Shown one piece after another: positions 43,510 to 55,210 of a stretch of 56,564 bases of DNA. This DNA comes from an uncultured Prevotellaceae bacterium (GTDB taxonomy: Bacteria > Bacteroidota > Bacteroidia > Bacteroidales > Bacteroidaceae). The position numbers were made by a program, and so were the translations under genes. Within the stretch, counting starts at the first letter, position 1, and each line of letters starts with the position of its first letter. The stretch lies in contig CAMYZO010000009.1 of the NCBI GenBank assembly GCA_947303855.1, positions 1 to 56,564 on the forward strand. The letters are read 5' to 3'. A model generated the notes under the pieces. The model made no database searches. It was given only the letters and a program-made list of their open reading frames with translations, and was not told the DNA's origin.

Positions 43510-43893
43510 CACCCTATATATAGTAGTGAAACGAAAAATAAACCCACACTTCCCACACATCCCACACCCAACGGCCGCCAGACGTTACAACCGAATGTCT
43601 TGCACGCGATGTCAACCGCTCAGCTTGGGTCTTTCCGTGGGAAGCCTGGATTTTTCCGTGGGAAGCCTGGATTTTTTCGTGAGAAGCCTGGATTTTTTTC
43701 GTGAGAAGCCTGGATTTTTACGCCGGGCACCTGAGCAGACAAGGTGTCGGTTCAGGTGTGGGTTTAGGTGGGGAAGCCACACCTGCTCCACAACAGAAAA
43801 GTCCCATTCCATGGGCGTTCCCCCGCGTTTCAGGTGTGACGAGTGTGGGAAGTGCGGGTTATTTTTTCTTTTATTAAATATATAGAGTCGAAT
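43510..43893. mobile_element. Roughly 380-bp element with long imperfect terminal inverted repeats (MITE-like or structured RNA)
   Basis: The left end (43,510-43,568, including AAAAATAAACCCACACTTCC) is matched in reverse complement by the right end (43,835-43,891). The inner 34 bases agree at roughly 28 positions, and the outer CTATATAT stretch also pairs. Inside are four 21-22-bp tandem repeats (43,635-43,720), a stem ACCCAA/TTGGGT (43,566-43,571 with 43,625-43,630) and a stem AGGTGTG/CACACCT (43,754-43,760 with 43,778-43,784). No transposase is present. It separates the VanZ-like gene from the ATPase/nuclease genes, at a sharp change of gene content. A non-autonomous transposable element or a large structured RNA would both fit. 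Confidence 0.5.
43635..43720 (+). repeat. Four tandem copies of a 21-22-bp unit
   Basis: Units at 43,635-43,655, 43,656-43,677, 43,678-43,699 and 43,700-43,720 share the core GAAGCCTGGATTTTT. They differ in the length of the T-run and in CCGTGG versus CGTGAG. There are no spacers, so this is not a CRISPR array. It lies within the inverted-repeat element. Confidence 0.9.
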
Positions 43894-43943
43894 CCTATGA
43901 CCGAGCAGTTACGCTGCAAGAAATTTTGAAAATATTTTTAGTC

Positions 43944-45560
43944 ATGCAAATAGAAAGACCAAGAAGAGGTTATGCCGTAGGCATACAAGAGTTCGATACT
44001 ATCCGTACAAAAGGCTCAGTGTATGTAGACAAGACCGAATATGTGTGGAAGATGGTGAGTGCCGATGCACAAACCTACTTCCTGAGCCGTCCTCGTCGGT
44101 TTGGCAAGACACTGCTTGTGAGTACGCTACAAGCCTATTTCGAGGGGCGCAAGGAGCTGTTCGAAGGCTTGGCTATCAGCCAGTATGAGACGGAGTGGAA
44201 ACAATACCCTGTGGTGCGTATCAACCTGTCACGCGGCAAATACTATGAGTTCGAGCGTGTCCATGGCACCATCGACAGCCTGCTGAGAGACCATGAGGAG
44301 CAATGGGGTGTAACCAGTATACCTGACGAATATAACTATGATGCCCGCTTAACCGCGATCATCCGTGCCGCCTATAAGCAGACAGGGCAGAAGGTGGTGA
44401 TACTCATTGACGAGTATGATGCTCCGATGCTCGACAGCGTAAAGAACCCCGAACTGCAGGATAAGATACGTGACCGCATCCGCAACTTGTTTAGTCCGCT
44501 GAAGGCAGAAGAATCATATCTGCGCTTCGTATTCCTTACTGGCATCTCAAAGTTCTCTCAGCTCAGCGTGTTCAGCGAACTCAACAACCTAAGCATCCTT
44601 ACATTCAATCCTACGTTCGAAGGCATCTGTGGCATCACACAGGAGGAACTGGAAACACAGCTACGGCCAGATGTTGAACTGTTGGCGGAAAAGATGACCC
44701 TCTCATATTCAAAATACGGAGAGCATTACGACTACGACTCCATGCTGGCTCTGCTGAAAAAGAAATATGACGGATACCATTTTTCCAGTCACTTTACTGA
44801 CATCTACAATCCATGGAGCCTTATCTATGCCTTTAATGAAGGCGATGTGGGCAACTACTGGTTTGGTACTGGCACGCCGTCTTCGCTCATTGATCTGCTA
44901 CGTACGAAGTACCTTTCGATGCCCGACTTGGAGAATTACCGATGCAACCTCGAGGAATTTGACGCGCCGACGGAACGTATCGAAGACCCAGTGCCGGTGC
45001 TCTTCCAAAGCGGCTACCTCACCCTAAAAGCATACGACCGGTACACTGATGAGTATATTCTTGGCTTCCCCAACGAGGAGGTGTATCGTGGCTTTGCCGG
45101 ATCACTCTACAAATATTATTGCGAGGGCTATCCGCGTGGTAAGAATACCATTACGGGGGCTTTCACAAGGTTCCGCCTGAAACAGTACACTCTCGACGAT
45201 TTCCTTCAGGCCGTCCAGCAGTTCTTTGCAGCCATCCCTTACAGTATCACCGATAAGAACCAGAATGAGCAGTTCTATCAGGCTAACCTCTATAATCTGC
45301 TTGTTGCCGCCGGGGCACATGTCCACGCTGAACTACAGACGGCTACAGGGCGTATGGACATTTCCATGAAAATGCAGGATGCCATCTACATCCTTGAACT
45401 GAAATACAACAAGAGTGCAGGAAAGGCCATTTCACAAATCAAGGAGAATGACTACGCCGTGGCTTTTGCCTCAGACCCACGCCCCGTCTATGCCGTGGGA
45501 CTGAACTTCACCTCTAATAGTCACACACTCGATTCATGGACTGTGGAGAAGCTAAAATAA
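43944..45560 (+). CDS. AAA-ATPase-like / PD-(D/E)XK nuclease-like protein (DUF1703 type)
   Basis: A 538-residue cytoplasmic protein; the ATG at 43,944 is preferred over an upstream TTG. N-terminal AAA-ATPase_like domain with Walker A SRPRRFGKTLL (about 48-58) and Walker B VVILIDEYDAPM (about 152-163). The C-terminal PD-(D/E)XK-like domain carries GRMDISM and YILELKYNKS (about 470-495). Proteins of this type are strongly expanded in Bacteroidetes and Fusobacteria, and their function is not established. A second ATPase/nuclease gene follows after 25 bp. It has no obvious part in sugar synthesis, so it may be cargo inserted into the locus. Confidence 0.85.
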   Translation: MQIERPRRGYAVGIQEFDTIRTKGSVYVDKTEYVWKMVSADAQTYFLSRPRRFGKTLLVSTLQAYFEGRKELFEGLAISQYETEWKQYPVVRINLSRGKYYEFERVHGTIDSLLRDHEEQWGVTSIPDEYNYDARLTAIIRAAYKQTGQKVVILIDEYDAPMLDSVKNPELQDKIRDRIRNLFSPLKAEESYLRFVFLTGISKFSQLSVFSELNNLSILTFNPTFEGICGITQEELETQLRPDVELLAEKMTLSYSKYGEHYDYDSMLALLKKKYDGYHFSSHFTDIYNPWSLIYAFNEGDVGNYWFGTGTPSSLIDLLRTKYLSMPDLENYRCNLEEFDAPTERIEDPVPVLFQSGYLTLKAYDRYTDEYILGFPNEEVYRGFAGSLYKYYCEGYPRGKNTITGAFTRFRLKQYTLDDFLQAVQQFFAAIPYSITDKNQNEQFYQANLYNLLVAAGAHVHAELQTATGRMDISMKMQDAIYILELKYNKSAGKAISQIKENDYAVAFASDPRPVYAVGLNFTSNSHTLDSWTVEKLK

Positions 45561-45585
45561 AAATAGCAAACGAAACGATCGTGTC

Positions 45586-47135
45586 ATGAGAAAGGTATTC
45601 AATATAACTGGAAGCTGCAATCCACAGTGGCACTATATGGTGAACAGCAAGAAACGCTTCAAGGCGATAGAAGAGTTAATTGCCACCGGAGAGTACTTTA
45701 CCATCAACCGTGCACGACAGTACGGAAAGACAACTACGCTCTTTATGGTTTGGCGTCGATTGTCGGAACAATACCTCGTTCTGCCAATGAGTTTCGAAGG
45801 GTTGGGTGACAGTGCGTTTGTGTCGGAGGAGGCGTTTGTCGGAACATTTGCAAGAATGATCGCCAGACGACTGAGCTCTGCTAAAGAAGATGAAGTGCTG
45901 GCAAGCATTTGGGAGAATTGTACTGCAAAATCACTTGACGGCCTGGCATTAACGATAACCAAGTTCTGCAAGAAAAGCTCCAAGCCTGTCGTTGTTACCA
46001 TCGATGAGGTAGATAAGAGCAGCGACAACCAGTTGTTCCTTAATTTCCTTGGAATGTTGCGAAACAAATACTTGGAAAGGAACATGGAAGGTATGGACAA
46101 CACCTTCCACAGTGTCATTCTCGCAGGGGTCTACGATGTAAAAAACATCAAACTGAAAATACGACCGGAAGCAGAGAAGAAATACAACTCGCCGTGGAAC
46201 ATTGCCGCCGACTTCAAAGTCGACATGACCTTCCACCCGGAAGAGATTGCACAGATGCTCGCCGACTACGAGAACGACGTACACACAGGCATGGACATTA
46301 AGGCTATCAGTGAGGAGATCTATAAATACACCTTTGGCTATCCGTTCCTCGTAAGCAAACTGTGCAAGGTCATCGACGAGGAGCTTGCGAAGGATTGGAC
46401 TGTGAAGGGTGTGCAGAACGCCACGAAGGAAACCATCTTCGACAAGAACACCCTCTTCACCAGCATGACGAAGAACTTGGAGAACTACCCTGAGCTGAAA
46501 CAATTAATCTACGCCATCTCTGTCAATGGCGACACGGTGACGTATGATGCCAACAACCCTGTGATGGACTTTGCCTCTATGTTCAGCATCATCAAGTGCG
46601 ACGAGAACCGCAAGGTGCGCATCCATAACATTATCTTCGAGGAGGTGCTGAATAACTACTTCATAGCCGAACGGACCATTGCCAACTTGGGCAAGCAGCG
46701 CTTCGAACCCAACTATGTCCACGACGGACAACTCGATATGGAGTTGGTGCTCACTCGCTTCGCCGACCTCATGCATGAAGAGTATCGCGAAAGCACAGTG
46801 CCGTTCCTCGAGCGCGAAGGGCGTCTGCTGTTCCTGACCTTCTTAAAGCCTGTCATCAACGGGACGGGTTTCTACTACATAGAGCCACAGACTCGAAACA
46901 ACAACCGGATGGACCTTGTAGTCACATACGGTCGCAAGGAATACGTTATCGAACTTAAAATATGGCGGGGCGAAAAATACGAAGAGCGTGGACGCGATCA
47001 ACTTGCAGGCTATTTGTCCACAAGGGGATTGGGCGAGGGCTACCTCATCACCTTTGATTTCTCCAAAAACAAGATGCCTGCTGAAGCGCACTGGGCTGAG
47101 CATAACGGCAAAAAAATCTTCGAAGTGATTATCTG

Positions 47136-47136
<1 letters not shown>
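45586..47136 (+). CDS. AAA-family ATPase with C-terminal PD-(D/E)XK-like domain (second type)
   Basis: A 516-residue protein with the same overall plan but little visible similarity to its neighbour. Walker A is NRARQYGKTTTL (about 42-53) and Walker B is VVVTIDEVDKSSD (about 135-147). An STAND/AAA-like middle follows, with a helical region (about 220-330). The C-terminal nuclease-like motif is RMDLVVTYGRKEYVIELKIW (D...ExK, about 443-462). Its TGA stop overlaps the ATG of the FAD dehydrogenase gene by one base, so it is co-translated with a metabolic gene. Function unknown; a defence or DNA-processing role is speculative. Confidence 0.8.
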
Positions 47137-51076
<3,940 letters not shown>

Positions 51077-51083
51077 ATTAAAA

Positions 51084-52616
51084 ATGGCTTTTACACCAAA
51101 CCATGCACGTGTCATGCGGAATACGGCTCTGCTGTATTTCCGCATGGCTCTGATGATGTGTATCAACCTCTATACGTCAAGGGTTGTCTTGCAAGCCCTT
51201 GGCGTTGAGGATTATGGTCTTTTTTACGTAGTTTGGGGAATTGTTTTTATCTTTGGCTTCATCAATGACAGCATGATGGCCTCTACCCAGCGTTTCCTAA
51301 CGTTTGAATTAGGAGCGGGTGACAAAAAACGACTTCATGAGGTATTCGTCACCAGTGTACACATCCATTTCATAGTTTCTCTCATCATCGTCTTCCTCAG
51401 CGAAACGGGCGGATTATGGTTTATATTAGAAAAGATGGTGATACCAGAAGGTCGTCTGTCGGCAGCAATATGGTGTTTTCAACTTAGTATAGTTACGACT
51501 GTAGCCGAAGTGATGAGTTGTCCTTATCAAGCAGCTATTATTGCTCATGAAAAGATGTCGGCATTTGCCTATATCTCCATTCTCGATGCTTTTTTGAAGT
51601 TGGCTATCGTAGGAATGCTGCTGCTGACGGGCTATGATCGCTTGATTGTTTATGCTATCTTGTACACGGGCGAGAAGCTACTTATCAGGGTGGTTTATAA
51701 TATCTACTGCACCCGCCATTTTGAGGAAAGTCGTTATCATTGGTTCTTTGAGAAGACGTTGTTTAAAAAGATGTCGTCATTTGCAGGATGGAGCATGTTT
51801 GGTAATCTGGCATACGTACTCTATACACAAGGACCAAACATGCTATTGAACGTGTTTTTCGGACCTGTAGCCAATGCGGCCCAAGCTGCTGCCAGCCAAG
51901 CTCAAACTGCCGTTGGAAATTTCTCTCGCAATTTCCAGGTTGCTATCAATCCTCAAATCACAAAGACTTTTGCCTCTCAGCAGCTGGAAGAAATGCACCT
52001 GTTGATATTCCGTGGTAGCAGGCTGACGTTCTGCTTACTTCTGCTGCTTTGTCTTCCCTTGATAGTTGAGGCACCCATGGTGCTTGACCTCTGGCTCAAA
52101 GATGTTCCTGAGGGCACTGTGGTATTTCTCAGGTTCCTGCTCGTAATATTGTTGGTACAACAAACAGCCAGTCCCTTGATTGCTGCCATAGGAGCAACAG
52201 GTAAGATAAAGAAATACGAGATGATGACTGGTGGACTCATGCTCACAATTGTGCCAGCAGCCTACGTGGTGCTAAGGATGGGAGGTAAACCTTGGTCGGT
52301 ATTTGCCGTATATCTGTGCATCGTCATATTAACCTATATAGCAACATTGTACCTGACGCTACCACCCATTAAACTGAAATTAAGAGATTATATAAGCAAC
52401 GTTTTGAGACCATGCTCCATAGTCATGGTCATCTCCATGATTGTTCCTGTCGCATTAAAACTGCTGACAGGGCACGGTATCCTCTTCTCCTTTCTGAACA
52501 TTGCCGTTACAGTCATGGCTACTAGTATTCTGTGCTATACTATCGGTATAGATAAGGAAATGAGAGGTATGATAAAAGAAAAGGTCAAGAAAATAATCGG
52601 GAAAAAAATAGCATGA
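51084..52616 (+). CDS. Polysaccharide repeat-unit flippase (Wzx-like, MATE/MOP superfamily)
   Basis: A 510-residue membrane protein with about 12-14 hydrophobic segments. The start region RNTALLYFRMALMMCINLYT and SRVVLQALGVEDYGLFYVVW, then ANAAQAAASQAQTAVGNFSR and INPQITKTFAS, are typical of Bacteroidetes Wzx/oligosaccharide flippases. The ATG at 51,084 follows an AGAGG; the longer frame from 51,063 overlaps wlbA. It would flip the undecaprenyl-linked repeat unit to the periplasm for the Wzy-like polymerase. Its stop overlaps the CotH gene start by 4 bp. Confidence 0.9.
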   Translation: MAFTPNHARVMRNTALLYFRMALMMCINLYTSRVVLQALGVEDYGLFYVVWGIVFIFGFINDSMMASTQRFLTFELGAGDKKRLHEVFVTSVHIHFIVSLIIVFLSETGGLWFILEKMVIPEGRLSAAIWCFQLSIVTTVAEVMSCPYQAAIIAHEKMSAFAYISILDAFLKLAIVGMLLLTGYDRLIVYAILYTGEKLLIRVVYNIYCTRHFEESRYHWFFEKTLFKKMSSFAGWSMFGNLAYVLYTQGPNMLLNVFFGPVANAAQAAASQAQTAVGNFSRNFQVAINPQITKTFASQQLEEMHLLIFRGSRLTFCLLLLLCLPLIVEAPMVLDLWLKDVPEGTVVFLRFLLVILLVQQTASPLIAAIGATGKIKKYEMMTGGLMLTIVPAAYVVLRMGGKPWSVFAVYLCIVILTYIATLYLTLPPIKLKLRDYISNVLRPCSIVMVISMIVPVALKLLTGHGILFSFLNIAVTVMATSILCYTIGIDKEMRGMIKEKVKKIIGKKIA

Positions 52617-54460
52617 AAAATTCATTACTCATACTCATGGCTGTCCTCTGCGGTATCTGTCCAGCCAAAGGAAAAGATGCCAAACTGTCGGGAACAGTGA
52701 TTGGGTCGGCGAGGTCGGTGGACTATGCCAATGAACAGCCGTCAACAACCGTCAATATCCGAGATTGTGCCTTCGACGGCGATCTTAACACTTACTTTGC
52801 AGCCTACGACCGTAGTTTCGCGTGGGTGGGACTCGATTTGGGCAAACCTCACGTCATCACCCGTATAGGTTGGGCACCAGCCAATCGGAATCGTGGTGGT
52901 GAAAGGATGCTGCTTGGTGTCATGGAAGGAGCCAACAGCCCAGACTTCATGGATGCATTGCCACTGTATATTATCACAGAGGCAGGTACGGTCAAGAAAA
53001 TGTCATACGTTGACGTTTCATGTTCCAAAGGTTTCAGGTACGTCCGATATGTCGGGCCGTCTGACATGCGGTGCAATATCGGCGAACTGGAGTTCTACGG
53101 CCATGAAGGGGAAGGTGATGAGACGAATCTCTACCGGCTGACGAATCTGCCAACGGTGAGCATCCATACGGAGAACAACGTAGAGCCCTATGACAAAGAA
53201 CATAACATCAATGCACTGATAACGATTATCAACGAAAAAGGTGACGAACTACAGCAGGATTCGGGTGTGGTACGCCTGCGTGGCAACAGTTCCATTCAGT
53301 TCCCTAAAAAGCCATACCGCATCAAGTTCAACAAGAAACAAAGGGTACTCGACTCACCTGCCAAAGCAAGGAAATGGACACTCATTAATAACTACGGCGA
53401 CAAGACGCTGATGCGTAACCTGCTGGCCTTTGAGATGAGCCGTTGCCTGGATATGCCCTACACACCATACGGACAATCGGTGGATGTACTGCTGAACGGA
53501 GAATACAAGGGAAACTACCAACTGTGTGACCACATCGACGTGAACAAAAATCGCGTCAACCTCAACGATACCATACAGGATGGAAGTGAGGACCAGCAGA
53601 GCACAGCGTTCCTGATTGAGGCGGATGCCCGCGCATCAACTGAAGACTGCTGGTTTATGTCGGACAAAAATACGCCAATGACCATCCATTATCCTGATGA
53701 AGACAAGATAACACCACAGCAGAAGGCTTATATTGAGGGCTGCTACAATTCGTTGGAGGAAGATTGGATCAGCAACTTGGATTTGAATACTTTTATCAGC
53801 CATTTCCTGGTTGGTGAACTCTCGGGGAATACCGACACCTATTGGAGCACTTATATGTATAAGCAGCGTATGGACAAGACTATTTATATAGGACCCGTAT
53901 GGGACTTCGATATTGCCTTCGACAACGACCGGCGTACCTTTCCTGTCAACAACAAGGCCGATTTTATCTACCGCAGCGGCGGCAGTACCATTGGCTATAT
54001 GCGCACGTTCGTTGACAACATTGTGATACGCCACGCTGGAGCGAAAGCCAAGATGCAGGAACTTTGGGGAAAGGCAAGAGAAGGTAGCGTCAACGAGGCT
54101 CATCTTGTTGACTACATCAACCAACAAGAAGAAGGCTTACAGGAGTCTCAGAAGTTGAATTTTATGCGTTGGCCCGTCATGAACGAGTTGGTACATGAAA
54201 ATGCGAAAATATGGGGGAGCTATGCTGCCGAGGTGCAGAACGTCCGTCGGTTTGTCAGTGAACGCCTTTTGTGGATGGACAAGAGGATAGGCTATACTTA
54301 CAACCCCAGTGGAATTACGGAAATGCCTTTTGACTCAGCCCAACCTTATCAGGTGTTTGATTTGTCGGGGCAGTCACGCGGCAACGATTTGCAGTGTTTG
54401 CCTCAAGGCATGTATATTGTGAGGCAGAATGGTTGTTCAAGAAAGATACAGGTGAAATGA
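52613..54460 (+). CDS. Secreted CotH-like kinase with F5/8C-like domain and sorting-type tail
   Basis: A 615-residue exported protein. Signal peptide (1-20), a discoidin/F5/8C-like beta domain (about 25-165; WVGLDLGKPHVITRIGW, CNIGELEFYGHEG). Then a CotH domain (about 185-560) with VRLRGNSSIQFPKKPYRIKF, the DHIDVNKNR turn and IGPVWDFDIAFDND (about 425-438), whose DFD corresponds to the metal-binding site of CotH kinases. The last 45 residues (QVFDLSGQSRGN ... LPQGMYIVRQ) resemble short Bacteroidetes C-terminal secretion tails. CotH proteins are atypical kinases that phosphorylate secreted spore-coat proteins. Its target here is unknown: a surface protein or the polysaccharide itself are both possible. 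ATGA-type overlaps exist at both ends. Confidence 0.85.
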   Translation: MKNSLLILMAVLCGICPAKGKDAKLSGTVIGSARSVDYANEQPSTTVNIRDCAFDGDLNTYFAAYDRSFAWVGLDLGKPHVITRIGWAPANRNRGGERMLLGVMEGANSPDFMDALPLYIITEAGTVKKMSYVDVSCSKGFRYVRYVGPSDMRCNIGELEFYGHEGEGDETNLYRLTNLPTVSIHTENNVEPYDKEHNINALITIINEKGDELQQDSGVVRLRGNSSIQFPKKPYRIKFNKKQRVLDSPAKARKWTLINNYGDKTLMRNLLAFEMSRCLDMPYTPYGQSVDVLLNGEYKGNYQLCDHIDVNKNRVNLNDTIQDGSEDQQSTAFLIEADARASTEDCWFMSDKNTPMTIHYPDEDKITPQQKAYIEGCYNSLEEDWISNLDLNTFISHFLVGELSGNTDTYWSTYMYKQRMDKTIYIGPVWDFDIAFDNDRRTFPVNNKADFIYRSGGSTIGYMRTFVDNIVIRHAGAKAKMQELWGKAREGSVNEAHLVDYINQQEEGLQESQKLNFMRWPVMNELVHENAKIWGSYAAEVQNVRRFVSERLLWMDKRIGYTYNPSGITEMPFDSAQPYQVFDLSGQSRGNDLQCLPQGMYIVRQNGCSRKIQVK

Positions 54461-55209
54461 TGGAAAAACAGATTCCCAAGATTATCCACTATTGTTGGTT
54501 TGGCGGCAATCCCTTACCGGAGCTGGCCAAGAAGTGTATTGCTTCCTGGAAAAGATATTTGCCCGATTACGAAATCAAGGAATGGAACGAGAGTAACTTC
54601 GATGTCTATCAGGCTCCATACATAGCAGAAGCTTATCGACTGAAGAAATACGCCCATGTCAGCGATTATGCGCGCTTCTGGATTCTTTACCATTACGGCG
54701 GCATCTACTTCGATACCGACGTGGAGGTGATTCGTCCTTTGGATGACATCCTTGCCAAAGGCTCTTTTTTAGGCTTTGAATGTCAGGAAGGTACACCCTA
54801 CGATAACCCCAACGGCAACCTGAATCCGGGGTTAGGAGTGGCTGTTCCCAAAAACCATCCTTTTTTCAAAATCATGCTGGACTTTTACAACCACCATCAT
54901 TTCGTCAGATGGAATGGGAAAAACACGGGAAACATCACCCATAAAGTGACCCGCTTTATTGACTACGACCACAAGAAGGTGCTTGAAGGGGGGATTGTCA
55001 ACGTGAACGATCTGCTGGTTTATCCCATAGAGTATTTCTGTCCCCTCGATTACTATACCGGACAAATGAACATCACCGAAAATACCCGCACCATTCATCA
55101 CTATATGGCATCGTGGGTGGTCAAAGGAAACAGACTGAAATCACTGCTGTTCCGGATGAAGGCGGTCTGTATCAGAATTCTATGCACATTAAAACATCAA
55201 ATAGGATAA
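54457..55209 (+). CDS. GT32-like glycosyltransferase (DXD motif)
   Basis: A 250-residue enzyme. The start is one of the two adjacent ATGs at 54,457/54,460, since the preceding reading frame there is still the CotH tail. IPKIIHYCWFGGNPLP at the N terminus, HVSDYARFWILYHYGGIYFD followed by TDVEV (DTD metal site, about 87-89) and NPGLGVAVPKNHPFF are characteristic of capsular GT32 / TcdA-type catalytic domains. It would attach a hexose or HexNAc. The C terminus is basic (KGNRLKSLLFRMKAVCIRIL), perhaps for membrane association. It overlaps the CotH gene by 4 bp. Confidence 0.87.
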   Translation: MMEKQIPKIIHYCWFGGNPLPELAKKCIASWKRYLPDYEIKEWNESNFDVYQAPYIAEAYRLKKYAHVSDYARFWILYHYGGIYFDTDVEVIRPLDDILAKGSFLGFECQEGTPYDNPNGNLNPGLGVAVPKNHPFFKIMLDFYNHHHFVRWNGKNTGNITHKVTRFIDYDHKKVLEGGIVNVNDLLVYPIEYFCPLDYYTGQMNITENTRTIHHYMASWVVKGNRLKSLLFRMKAVCIRILCTLKHQIG

Positions 55210-55210
55210 T

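Larger units (their letters stand above)
43483..43943. other. Intergenic region filled by an inverted-repeat element
   Basis: This 461-bp gap contains no credible gene. Most of it is the element described at 43,510-43,893. The last 50 bases are AT-rich and lead to the ATG at 43,944. I saw no convincing promoter consensus. Confidence 0.6.

Noticed and set aside
43635..43720. Possible CRISPR array
   Set aside because: The four units are directly adjacent without spacers, and no cas gene is present.
43505..43885. 126-codon frame over the tandem repeats
   Set aside because: It translates the repeat element (GSLDF units) and the inverted repeats into low-complexity sequence. It has no start context and no similarity to a protein family that I recognise.
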